A DNA stretch of 64,000 nucleotides, taken from assembly GCA_002335865.1 (NCBI GenBank), contig DDCY01000012.1:62001-126000 (forward strand), read 5' to 3'. The notes below the pieces were generated by a model. It had not been told where the DNA came from. It made no database searches and worked only from the letters and a program-made list of their open reading frames with translations. The translations under genes and the position numbers were made by a program. Positions 54,181 to 62,499 of this stretch are shown here, piece after piece (within the stretch, counting starts at the first letter, position 1; every line of letters starts with the position of its first letter). Source of the stretch: Saprospiraceae bacterium UBA1994. Its GTDB lineage: Bacteria > Bacteroidota > Bacteroidia > Chitinophagales > Saprospiraceae.

Positions 54181-56046
54181 ATGTTTCCAGATTATGATGT
54201 TATAGTAGTAGGAGCTGGCCACGCAGGATGCGAGGCTGCCGTAGCTGTAGCCAATATGGGTGGCAAAGTATTACTTGTCACTATGAACATGAACACTATT
54301 GCACAAATGTCATGTAATCCTGCAATGGGTGGAGTGGCTAAAGGGCAAATCGTTAGAGAGATAGATGCACTTGGAGGATACTCAGGAATCGTTACAGATC
54401 ATACGCTCATACAGTTTCGAATGCTCAATAAGTCTAAAGGACCTGCTATGTGGAGTCCGAGGGCACAGAGTGATCGTATGGAGTTCGCTAGTAAGTGGAG
54501 ACAGATGCTCGAGGCTAACGATAATATTGATTTTTGGCAAGAGATGGTAACTGGACTTGTAGTGAAGAATGGTATAGTCAAAGGTGTTAAAACTGGAATT
54601 GGTTTAGAGATACTTTCTAAGTCTGTATTACTTACTAATGGTACATTCCTAAATGGATTGATCCATATCGGTGAGAAACAATTTGGTGGTGGAAGAGCAG
54701 GAGAAAGAAACAGTACAGGTATTACAGAGCAGTTAGTTGGTTTAGGATTCGAAGCAGGCAGAATGAAAACCGGTACACCACCGAGAGTGGATGGTCGAAC
54801 GTTGCATTGGGATCGTATGGAACTTCAGCCTGGAGATGAAAATCCTTCTAAGTTCTCTTATACAGATACTCCTCTGGTACAGAATCAGGTGCCATGTCAT
54901 ATTACTTATACAAGTCTATTAGTACATGAAACACTAAAGGAAGGATTTGAGAAATCACCAATGTTTAATGGTCGTATCAAAGGTCTAGGTCCGAGGTACT
55001 GTCCTTCTATAGAGGATAAGATCAATAGATTTGCTGATAGAGAAAGACATCAATTGTTTGTGGAGCCAGAAGGTCGATACACCAATGAGATTTATGTTAA
55101 TGGATTTTCATCTTCATTGCCAGAGGATGTACAATATAAGGCATTGCGCAAGGTGGTTGGTTTTGAAGACATGAAGATGTTCCGTCCAGGATATGCTATA
55201 GAGTATGATTTCTTTCCACCTACACAGTTAGATATATCGCTTGAAACTAAGCTGGTCAAAGGTCTATTTTTCGCAGGTCAGATCAATGGCACCACAGGAT
55301 ATGAAGAAGCAGGATGTCAAGGTTTGATGGCTGGTATTAATGCTTATAAATTTACTAGAAATGAAGAGCCTTTAGTGATCAAAAGATCAGAAGGTTATAT
55401 AGGAGTACTCATAGACGATTTAGTGAATAAAGGGACCAATGAGCCTTATCGTATGTTTACTTCTAGAGCTGAGTATCGTATACTCTTGCGTCAAGATAAT
55501 GCAGATCTAAGACTTACACCAATAGCTAAGTCCATTGGCATGAAACATATGGATGACAGAATGGAGAGGGTAAAGCAAAAGCTAGATAATAAAAAGGCGA
55601 TCGAGAAGTACTTTGAAAAATATAGTATTGATCCAGATGTGATCAATTCAAGATTATCAGAACTCGGATCATCACCTATCAAGCAAAAAGTAAGACTGAA
55701 AAGTGTACTTTCGAGACCTAATATTAGTGTGCCTACATTACTCGAAGTACTTCCAGAGGTAAAAGCACATCTAGCTCAATATGACGAAGAAACTATTAAT
55801 CTAGCTGAAGTATCCCTCAAGTATGAAGGCTATATTAAGAGAGAGCAAGAAATGGTGGACAAAATGAATCGATTAGAGCAAGTAAAGCTGACGGATACAG
55901 TTAACTATCACGATTTAGTTTCTCTATCCTTGGAAGCGAGAGAAAAACTTACTGAAATCAAACCAAAAACCATAGGCCAAGCTAGTAGAATATCAGGTGT
56001 GTCACCTAGTGATGTCTCTGTACTCTTAGTTCACATGGGTAGATAG
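54181..56046 (+). CDS. mnmG: tRNA uridine-5-carboxymethylaminomethyl modification enzyme MnmG
   Basis: A 621-residue FAD enzyme that, with MnmE, modifies the wobble uridine (position 34) of several tRNAs. The FAD-binding start is DYDVIVVGAGHAGCEAAVAV (GAGHAG at 11-16), followed by MNTIAQMSCNPAMGGVAKGQ, GRAGERNSTGI, GRMKTGTPPRVDGRT and the second signature GLFFAGQINGTTGYEEAGCQG, cited by its core AGQINGTTGYEEAG. The C-terminal helical domain (about 450-621) is complete and ends GVSPSDVSVLLVHMGR. Length is normal. It is the third gene of the greA operon. Confidence 0.96.
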   Translation: MFPDYDVIVVGAGHAGCEAAVAVANMGGKVLLVTMNMNTIAQMSCNPAMGGVAKGQIVREIDALGGYSGIVTDHTLIQFRMLNKSKGPAMWSPRAQSDRMEFASKWRQMLEANDNIDFWQEMVTGLVVKNGIVKGVKTGIGLEILSKSVLLTNGTFLNGLIHIGEKQFGGGRAGERNSTGITEQLVGLGFEAGRMKTGTPPRVDGRTLHWDRMELQPGDENPSKFSYTDTPLVQNQVPCHITYTSLLVHETLKEGFEKSPMFNGRIKGLGPRYCPSIEDKINRFADRERHQLFVEPEGRYTNEIYVNGFSSSLPEDVQYKALRKVVGFEDMKMFRPGYAIEYDFFPPTQLDISLETKLVKGLFFAGQINGTTGYEEAGCQGLMAGINAYKFTRNEEPLVIKRSEGYIGVLIDDLVNKGTNEPYRMFTSRAEYRILLRQDNADLRLTPIAKSIGMKHMDDRMERVKQKLDNKKAIEKYFEKYSIDPDVINSRLSELGSSPIKQKVRLKSVLSRPNISVPTLLEVLPEVKAHLAQYDEETINLAEVSLKYEGYIKREQEMVDKMNRLEQVKLTDTVNYHDLVSLSLEAREKLTEIKPKTIGQASRISGVSPSDVSVLLVHMGR

Positions 56047-56188
56047 CAAGCGTAATCTAGATTAAGTTTTTTTTGGATTATGATCTCAAGGATATCAGAC
56101 ATTATATTAGTAATAAATATTTTAAACTTCAGAGGCGGAAGTGACATTCAATCAAAAAGGCGAATAGCCCTTAATATAACACACGTAG

Positions 56189-56593
56189 ATGATGCAAAAA
56201 ATTGAACATATTGGCATAGCTGTTAGGGACATAGATGTTGCAGATAAATTATATACTTCACTATTAGGATCATCGCCATACAAGCGTGAGGTGGTAGAAT
56301 CGGAGCAAGTTGTTACTTCGTTTTTCAGGGTAGGAGCGAGTAAGATCGAGTTAGTTTGTTCACTTGATCCGCAAGGCGTTATCGCTAAGTTTGTAGAGAA
56401 AAAAGGAGAAGGGATTCATCACATAGCATACGCCGTAGTAGATATCGAAACTGAAATGAAGCGGATGGAATCTGAAGGTTTTAAATTACTCAATGAGAAG
56501 CCTAAACATGGAGCAGATAATAAGTTAGTCTGCTTTATACACCCAAAGACTGCAGGAGGCGTGCTAGTCGAGCTGTGTCAAGAACGAACATGA
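56189..56593 (+). CDS. mce: Methylmalonyl-CoA epimerase
   Basis: A 134-residue glyoxalase/VOC-fold metalloenzyme that interconverts (2S)- and (2R)-methylmalonyl-CoA, linking propionyl-CoA breakdown to succinyl-CoA. Metal ligands are visible in IEHIGIAV (first histidine), GEGIHHIAYAV (second) and GGVLVELCQ (glutamate). KIELVCSLDP and FIHPKTAGGVLVEL are family signatures. The gene has two adjacent ATG codons; the first (56189) is used. It stops with TGA, showing that TGA is a normal stop in this genome. A 142 bp spacer separates it from mnmG, and it precedes a TauE/SafE gene by 27 bp. The matching mutase is not adjacent; icmF is 32 kb away. Confidence 0.93.
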   Translation: MMQKIEHIGIAVRDIDVADKLYTSLLGSSPYKREVVESEQVVTSFFRVGASKIELVCSLDPQGVIAKFVEKKGEGIHHIAYAVVDIETEMKRMESEGFKLLNEKPKHGADNKLVCFIHPKTAGGVLVELCQERT

Positions 56594-56620
56594 GATAATC
56601 TATCTCAACTATAATCAACT

Positions 56621-57445
56621 ATGGATATTACACTCTTTCAGTTTGGCCTTATTATCGTTGGAGGATTCCTTGCCGGAGTGATGAATACGCTTGCTGGATA
56701 TGGTTCTATGATATCTCTATCTCTGCTGATGGATGTTATAGGATTGCCGCCTAACGTAGCCAATGGTACCAATAGAGTCAATGTCTTAGCACAATGTTCG
56801 GCTAGTTCTTACAGTTATCATAAAAATGGAAAATTAGATCTCAAATCAAGTAAATGGATCATCATATCGATGGTTCTCGGTGCGATACTTGGAGTTGTAA
56901 CTGTCCTGCACGTCAGCAATGAGCAGTTCAAAGAAATATTCAAATATCTTATTATTATTATGTTTTTCATGATAATACTTAAGCCGAAGCGTTGGATGAG
57001 AGAGGTCAGTGAAGAGAGTGAATTTCCATTTTCCGTACGAGTATTAGCCTTCTTTGCTCTAGGCTTTTATGGTGGATTTATCCAGATGGGAATGGGTGTT
57101 TTTTTCTTAGTCTGCATGGTATTCTTAGAACGCAATACACTCATCCGAGCCAATGGTATCAAAGTGACTATAGTAGCTATTTATACAGTAGTAGTTCTTG
57201 CTATTTTCCAGTATCAGGGATTGGTCAATTGGAAAGCAGGATTACTCATTGCGATAGGCCAAAGCCTTGGTGGTTACCTCACGGCAAAATATGCGTCTCA
57301 ATCTCCTAATGCTAATAAGTGGGCGTATTACGTTCTTTTGGTTATTGTCATCGCAGTGATCACTTATAAGATTGGGATAGAAGCAGGACTTACAGCCGCA
57401 TCTATTGCTTCAGCGGCATACTATGCATCTCTCAAGGAAGATTAG
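56621..57445 (+). CDS. TauE/SafE-family membrane transporter
   Basis: A 274-residue inner-membrane protein with about eight hydrophobic helices and the TauE/SafE (sulfite or organosulfonate exporter) pattern: GGFLAGVMNTLAGYGSMISL near the N-terminus (GxxAGxxntlaGgG) and the repeated motif in the second half, GFYGGFIQMGMGVFFLV. LPPNVANGTNRVNV is also typical. Substrates of this family are sulfite, sulfoacetate and other small anions and cannot be assigned here. It follows the epimerase gene by 27 bp. Just beyond its stop codon an acyl-CoA dehydrogenase relic begins, so it may mark a rearrangement boundary. Confidence 0.88.
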   Translation: MDITLFQFGLIIVGGFLAGVMNTLAGYGSMISLSLLMDVIGLPPNVANGTNRVNVLAQCSASSYSYHKNGKLDLKSSKWIIISMVLGAILGVVTVLHVSNEQFKEIFKYLIIIMFFMIILKPKRWMREVSEESEFPFSVRVLAFFALGFYGGFIQMGMGVFFLVCMVFLERNTLIRANGIKVTIVAIYTVVVLAIFQYQGLVNWKAGLLIAIGQSLGGYLTAKYASQSPNANKWAYYVLLVIVIAVITYKIGIEAGLTAASIASAAYYASLKED

Positions 57446-57450
57446 TAAGT

Positions 57451-57630
57451 GATATAGGTAAAAAAGATGCTACAGCAGAGCAAACATTGATCATCAATCA
57501 TCCAGATGTGAGGCGAATGTTACTTTTACAAAAAGCAATTACGGAAGGATCAATAAGCCTATTATTGGAATGCAGTAAGTGTGCAGATATTGCCACTCAA
57601 GTAAATAGGAGTATTTTTTTCAAACAATAG
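57451..57630 (+). pseudogene. Relic of an acyl-CoA dehydrogenase gene (internal fragment)
   Basis: A 59-codon frame without a usable start reads DIGKKDATAEQTLIINHPDV, then RRMLLLQKAITEGSISLLLE and CSKCADIATQ. This matches the segment NHPDVRRMLLxQKAxxEGxxxLxxxxxxxAD in the C-terminal half of FadE-type acyl-CoA dehydrogenases (about 600 residues). Nothing homologous precedes it, because the TauE gene ends 5 bp earlier, and the reading ends in a stop after a short unrelated tail. It is therefore a remnant of a deleted gene. It lies 10 bp before the SCP2 gene. The identification rests on the motif only. Confidence 0.7.
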
Positions 57631-57640
57631 ATATATAAAA

Positions 57641-57934
57641 ATGAGTTCAGAAATATTCGAATCAATAAAAAAACAAGCGGCTAATGTTAGTCCTTTTAAT
57701 GCAAAGTTGAAATTTATATTAGATGACGAGATTATACTAATAGATGGTAATGATGGGTCATCCAATATCGTTACTACTGATGATGTAGATGCTGATACAG
57801 TTATCATATGTGAAAAAGAAACATTCCTAAAACTCAAGAGCGGAGACCTCAATCCGATGATGGCGGTCATGACAGGGAAAGTGAAAATCAAAGGAGATAT
57901 GGGACTAGCGATGAAGTTACAGTCTCTCATTTAA
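57641..57934 (+). CDS. SCP2 sterol-carrier-like domain protein
   Basis: A 97-residue single-domain protein of the SCP2 fold. It contains KFILDDEIILIDGNDGSSNI, the DADTVIICEKETFLKLKSGDLNPMMAVMTGKVKIKGDMGLAMKL pattern (core SGDLNPMMAVMTGKVKIKGDMGLAMKL, in which LNPxxAxxxGKxKxxGDxxxAxxL is the family signature). SCP2 proteins bind lipids or acyl-CoA in a hydrophobic tunnel. It follows the acyl-CoA dehydrogenase relic and precedes an acyl-CoA synthetase gene, consistent with fatty-acid metabolism. A strong terminator lies 150 bp downstream. Confidence 0.88.
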   Translation: MSSEIFESIKKQAANVSPFNAKLKFILDDEIILIDGNDGSSNIVTTDDVDADTVIICEKETFLKLKSGDLNPMMAVMTGKVKIKGDMGLAMKLQSLI

Positions 57935-58085
57935 GAAATATGAATGTAATCTTTTAATCGAATTCTTTTTATTCAGATTATAACTGTATATCGTGATTAG
58001 TATTATCGTGAAGGTTCGGGATTAGTGACTTCATTTCTTTACGTGATGGGTGTAACAGATCAATAAATTATAATTTAATATATTT

Positions 58086-58121
58086 AATTGCTCAGTTATA
58101 TTTTCTAGCTGAGCAATTTTT
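58086..58121 (+). terminator. Intrinsic terminator after the SCP2 gene
   Basis: A perfect 10-bp stem, AATTGCTCAG (58086-58095) and CTGAGCAATT (58109-58118), with a 13-nt loop and five T. Confidence 0.9.
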
Positions 58122-58144
58122 GTTGTGCATCTAAAGGGTCCAAT

Positions 58145-58162
58145 TTGCACTTTTAAGTGCAA
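58145..58162 (+). promoter_or_regulatory. Inverted repeat upstream of the acyl-CoA synthetase gene (possible operator)
   Basis: TTGCACTT and AAGTGCAA form a perfect 8-bp inverted repeat around TT. It lies 71 bp upstream of the synthetase start and about 39 bp before the -7-like element at 58201. It has no T-run, so it is more like a repressor site than a terminator. The bound regulator is unknown. Confidence 0.45.
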
Positions 58163-58200
58163 GCTACGAATGATTCAACTTCCAGTTTTCATTTTTTTCC

Positions 58201-58208
58201 TATCTTTC
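58201..58208 (+). promoter_or_regulatory. Promoter -7-like element (TATCTTTC) of the acyl-CoA synthetase gene
   Basis: One mismatch from TATCTTTG, 25 bp before the start codon. The position suits a short leader. Confidence 0.35.
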
Positions 58209-58232
58209 ATATTGTAAATAACTATAGAGATA

Positions 58233-60047
58233 ATGGAGATTAAGAGGTTATTCGATTACTTATATCATCAGCAATCTAACCACCAGCTAGAGCGTAGTTT
58301 TGGTAGAAGACATGGTGAAGCATGGAAGTTTTTTAGTACTGCTGAAATCATAGAACATTCTCGACGGTTGGGTTCAGGTTTGATTAGCATGGGTATATTA
58401 CCTGGAGACAAGGTTTCTATAGTAGCCTACAGCAATAGGCCAGAATGGGTGATTGCTGATATGGCCATACAACAAATAGGAGCAGTATCAGTACCATTAT
58501 ATCCTACGATCAGTTCTAAAGAATATAAATATATACTCAATGAGTCAGATGTAAAACTTGCAATAGCAGGATCAGGAGACCTCTATGAAAAGCTAGAACT
58601 TGCTGATATAGATTCTTTGGAATATATAATCATGATGGATAAGACTCCTGACAGGTATTTTTGGTTGGATGTAGAAAACGATGATAATATAGATCAATTG
58701 GAAAAAATTAGTGTTGGCGTAAAGGGTGACGATTTAGCTACTATTATATACACTTCAGGTACCACAGGCAATCCTAAAGGTGTGATGCTCACACACAAAA
58801 ACATTATATCAGCTGTAGATAATACGATGGTCGCAATGCCATTGTCGCATGAGTCTGTAGTCGTAAGTTTCTTGCCATTCTGTCACATATTTGAGAGAGC
58901 AGTGATATACGCATATCTATACCATTCCGCAATTGTATACTGTACAGGCACAGATAATTTGGGTGGTCCAACCGGTGATCTTGCTACTATTAAGCCTCAC
59001 ATGTTTACTACTGTACCTAGGCTGCTAGAGAAAGTATACGAAAAGATATATAATAAAGGATTAGATCTTACTGGACTAAAGAAAAAACTCTTTTTCTGGG
59101 CGTTAGATCTTACAGACCACTTTGAGATGGATACAAAGCAAGGCCTATTTTATAGAATGAAGATGAGCATTGCTAATAAACTTATTTTTTCTAAATGGAG
59201 AGAGGCTCTTGGAGGTAATCTAAGAGCAATAGTAACAGGTGCTGCACCTTGTCCAGAAAAGATCGCAAGGGTATTCTCAGCGGCACAGATTCCTATCATC
59301 GAAGGGTATGGCCTTACTGAGACTTCACCAACATTAAGTATCAATAGATATGGCGGTAAAGGTGCCAAGTTAGGTACTGTTGGTCCTATAATAGACTGTG
59401 TAGATATCATGATCGACCCTAGTGATGGTGACTATAGAGATGGCGAAGGGGAGATATTGGCTGATGGCCCTAATGTAATGATAGGTTATTATAAAAAGCC
59501 GGAGAAAACTGATGAAGTGTTTGTCGAAAAGGAAGGTCGCAAGTGGTTTCGTACTGGCGACATAGGTAAGTTAGTAGATGGTCCACATGGGTATAAATAC
59601 CTCAAAATCACAGATCGAAAAAAAGAGCTTCTCAAAACCTCTGGTGGAAAATATGTAGCTCCAGCTCCTATAGAAAATAGATTTAAAGAAGACTTTCTTA
59701 TTGAGCAAATAATGGTAGTCGGAGATAAACAGAAATTTGTGTCTGCTCTGATAGTACCTGCAGAAGAGCCGCTAAAAGAATGGTGTGAAGAGAATGATGT
59801 GAAATACATGAGCTTAAGCGAAGTGATCAGAGACTCTAAGGTAATCGCTAGATATCAAGCTTGTTGTGATAGGTTTAATCCAGACTTTAGTCATATAGAG
59901 CAAATCAAGAAAGTTAAGCTAATAGACAAAACTTGGGAAGCGACTCGGATAGATGGAACTGATGCAGAGTTGACGCCTACTATGAAGCTCAAAAGACGTG
60001 TAATTAGGCAGAAATATGCCAAGGAAATAGATGAAATGTATGGCTAA
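58233..60047 (+). CDS. Long-chain acyl-CoA synthetase (AMP-forming)
   Basis: A 604-residue adenylate-forming enzyme of the FadD15/ACSL-like group, which activates fatty acids to acyl-CoA with ATP. The P-loop is TIIYTSGTTGNPKGVMLTHK (about 172-191), followed by FLPFCHIFERAVIYAYL, VTGAAPCPEKIARVFSA, EGYGLTETSP and the hinge block WFRTGDIGKL ... ITDRKKELLKTSGGKYVAP, with the catalytic lysine region at the C-terminus. TPTMKLKRRVIRQKYAKEID closes the protein, as in bacterial long-chain synthetases of this length. It is a cytoplasmic or membrane-associated enzyme. Upstream are an inverted repeat and a -7-like element. Confidence 0.93.
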   Translation: MEIKRLFDYLYHQQSNHQLERSFGRRHGEAWKFFSTAEIIEHSRRLGSGLISMGILPGDKVSIVAYSNRPEWVIADMAIQQIGAVSVPLYPTISSKEYKYILNESDVKLAIAGSGDLYEKLELADIDSLEYIIMMDKTPDRYFWLDVENDDNIDQLEKISVGVKGDDLATIIYTSGTTGNPKGVMLTHKNIISAVDNTMVAMPLSHESVVVSFLPFCHIFERAVIYAYLYHSAIVYCTGTDNLGGPTGDLATIKPHMFTTVPRLLEKVYEKIYNKGLDLTGLKKKLFFWALDLTDHFEMDTKQGLFYRMKMSIANKLIFSKWREALGGNLRAIVTGAAPCPEKIARVFSAAQIPIIEGYGLTETSPTLSINRYGGKGAKLGTVGPIIDCVDIMIDPSDGDYRDGEGEILADGPNVMIGYYKKPEKTDEVFVEKEGRKWFRTGDIGKLVDGPHGYKYLKITDRKKELLKTSGGKYVAPAPIENRFKEDFLIEQIMVVGDKQKFVSALIVPAEEPLKEWCEENDVKYMSLSEVIRDSKVIARYQACCDRFNPDFSHIEQIKKVKLIDKTWEATRIDGTDAELTPTMKLKRRVIRQKYAKEIDEMYG

Positions 60048-60102
60048 AATAGTTCAAACGAACTTTAGTTTTCTCATGACCAATAATCTGCCTTTTCATT
60101 AC

Positions 60103-60110
60103 TATCTTTG
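60103..60110 (+). promoter_or_regulatory. Promoter -7 element (TATCTTTG) of the second type B T9SS cargo gene
   Basis: Plus-strand TATCTTTG, an exact TAnnTTTG match, 55 bp upstream of the start codon. Confidence 0.5.
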
Positions 60111-60164
60111 AATTTTCTATAAGATGTATGTCTTATCAAGGCTAGCTCTCACATAACTCATAAT

Positions 60165-62462
60165 ATGAAGAAGTTTATCTATACTATTATTGCTCTGTCA
60201 TTTGTACTTACAGTATCTGCACAGCAGTCTTTTCACCGACTATATGATGTATTTCAAGATTCTACGCATCGTCTTACTGATGGAATAGTCACAAATGGTG
60301 GAGGTTATGCGACCATAGGTCAAAGTATATTTGTGGATATGGACAATAACTTGCAGAATAGCTACCGTGCAATATTTACAACATATGATGGTAAGGGAGA
60401 TCTCGACATAAAAAACGACATTTATTTAGCAGATAGTACAACGTTAAGAAGTACTTCTGATCTGGTTCAGTTGTCTACTGGTAATTTTGTAATTACAGCA
60501 AGTTTGTTTTTGGACGATCAATCTGCTGCTATAGTTGGAATGGATGGTACGACAGGTATACCTACTTGGTCAAAAACAATGGCCAATGAGTATCAATCAA
60601 AAGTAAGTTTATCAACTTTTCTTAATGATGAGATATTAGTAGGATCAATAACTACGGATTCTAGTATTTGGCTTGCTAAAATGAACGGCATAGACGGTAC
60701 AGATACTTGGTCAAAAATATATACTGCGGCAGTTGAAAGTAATGATGAGGTATCGGCATTAATTTATGATATTCATACTTCAGTGCTTGATAGTAATGTT
60801 TTTATTACTGGAAAGTCGGAAATTGAAGATGTAGAAGGTTATCACTTAACCAAATTAGATACATCAGGTGCTGTATTATGGTCGACACATACTGATTCAA
60901 TTGGTTTTAGATTTACACCTTATGGCTTGACTGAAACATTAGATAGTTCAATTTATATAGTTGGTGAAGTTGAGAATGCTTCTGGACTACAAAGGAGTTT
61001 TACGTCTAAGTATGATAAAGATGGACAAATGATTTGGTGCAAAACATTGACTGGCACTAGTAATATGGCAATTGATATTGTTCCTTTCGGAAGTAATCTA
61101 GTTTTTAGTAATATTAAAACTGAGGATGCGGCTCAAGGGCCGACTATATCAAGTCTTTATGAAATAGACTCTTCAGGGATGGTTTTAAATTCTCAAATCT
61201 ATGGAGATAGTACATCGTTATATATTCCTTCAGGTAGTTTACACAATACAGAAGATGGAGGATTAGCTATGTTTGGGACCCACTTCAAAGCTTTTGAAAC
61301 TCAAACTTCAGATATCGTTAAGACAGATTCAAACTTACAAACTCCATGTAGCAATTCAGGATCAGGATCTTTAATTGATTTTCCTACCTTATCACAGTCT
61401 CTAATATGGACATCTATTGACTTTAATGACTCAGATACTTTAGAGACAGATGCCAATGTGGTTAACTATTATGATGTACCAACGATATCACCGAGCTCAA
61501 ATCAATGGTGCCCTAATGAGCCGATAATAGATACACTCGATGCTACTCCTTCACCACTTCCTGATGGCGTGATTACTTATGCTTGGATGGGACCTGGAGT
61601 AGATGGTAATACAAATCCGTTCGTAGTGGGTATGGAGGAAGGAGAATATATGGTGACTGTTACGATTAATGATAGACATTGTTATACACTATGCGATACG
61701 ATTAATATTTCTAGATTGGCTGAGCCGACTGTTGGTATTACGGTTGACTTTTCTCCATTTTGTTCTGACGGTACGGTTAATTTATTAGGCTCTCCTACTG
61801 GAGTAGAACCTTTTGAATCTGTCGAATGGAGTGTCGGAGGATCTGATCAAGTAATTAACGTTGATACTGAAGGAACATATTCATTGACTATAGTCGATGC
61901 GTGTATGGAAACTGCAACCGGTTCTATTGATGTGACTTTCCCAGAGCAATTAGAAAATTTAGCAATAGATGTAACACTTGGTGAGGATTGTGAGCGAATC
62001 TTGACTGCTGTAACTAATGTTGATGGTCAAGTTGGAGTCACATATGAGTGGACTGACTCGATAGATGTGTTTATTGATGATAATAGATCTATAGAAGTAA
62101 CAGAATCAGGTGTTTATTTTGTGACTGTAGACTACTGTGGTCGAAGTTTTACCGAGGAAGAAGATTTGAAGTTGGATAATAATCTACTATGGCCAAAAGT
62201 ATTTTTCCCAAGAGGGGAAGATGAAAATAAAACTTTTGGGCCCGTAAATCCATGTGGAGCTCTTGTAACAAATTATAGTTTGAAAATTTACAATAGATGG
62301 GGTAACGAGGTATTTACTTCTGATAATATTGATGCTGAATGGAACGGTCAACATGGTGGATCAGATAGTGCAACTGCTGTGTATGTTTGGTTAGCAGATT
62401 ATGCAATTGATGGAGTTCAGATAACAGAACCACAGAAAGGAGATGTAACTTTACTCAGATAA
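60165..62462 (+). CDS. Secreted protein with type B (gliding-associated) T9SS sorting domain
   Basis: A 765-residue protein with signal peptide (about 1-20, ending SAQQ). The N-terminal half (about 25-390) has repeated segments of the kind GGGYATIGQSI, NFVITASLFL, VFITGKSEI, IYIVGEVENASG, resembling a beta-propeller built from short motifs. Immunoglobulin/PKD-like segments follow (SSNQWCPNEP, TYAWMGPGVDG, EYMVTVTINDRHC). The end is a CHU_C-type domain: WPKVFFPRGEDENKTFGPVN, YSLKIYNRWGNEVFTSDN, EWNGQHGG and the terminal KGDVTLLR. The final residues are the same (GDVTLLR) as in the PKD cargo at 13.3 kb, suggesting recognition by the same machinery. No PorP/SprF-like gene is adjacent. It is secreted and probably surface-bound. 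Confidence 0.88.
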   Translation: MKKFIYTIIALSFVLTVSAQQSFHRLYDVFQDSTHRLTDGIVTNGGGYATIGQSIFVDMDNNLQNSYRAIFTTYDGKGDLDIKNDIYLADSTTLRSTSDLVQLSTGNFVITASLFLDDQSAAIVGMDGTTGIPTWSKTMANEYQSKVSLSTFLNDEILVGSITTDSSIWLAKMNGIDGTDTWSKIYTAAVESNDEVSALIYDIHTSVLDSNVFITGKSEIEDVEGYHLTKLDTSGAVLWSTHTDSIGFRFTPYGLTETLDSSIYIVGEVENASGLQRSFTSKYDKDGQMIWCKTLTGTSNMAIDIVPFGSNLVFSNIKTEDAAQGPTISSLYEIDSSGMVLNSQIYGDSTSLYIPSGSLHNTEDGGLAMFGTHFKAFETQTSDIVKTDSNLQTPCSNSGSGSLIDFPTLSQSLIWTSIDFNDSDTLETDANVVNYYDVPTISPSSNQWCPNEPIIDTLDATPSPLPDGVITYAWMGPGVDGNTNPFVVGMEEGEYMVTVTINDRHCYTLCDTINISRLAEPTVGITVDFSPFCSDGTVNLLGSPTGVEPFESVEWSVGGSDQVINVDTEGTYSLTIVDACMETATGSIDVTFPEQLENLAIDVTLGEDCERILTAVTNVDGQVGVTYEWTDSIDVFIDDNRSIEVTESGVYFVTVDYCGRSFTEEEDLKLDNNLLWPKVFFPRGEDENKTFGPVNPCGALVTNYSLKIYNRWGNEVFTSDNIDAEWNGQHGGSDSATAVYVWLADYAIDGVQITEPQKGDVTLLR

Positions 62463-62499
62463 TAAATAAAATATTACCCACTAGAATAGATAGACAACT

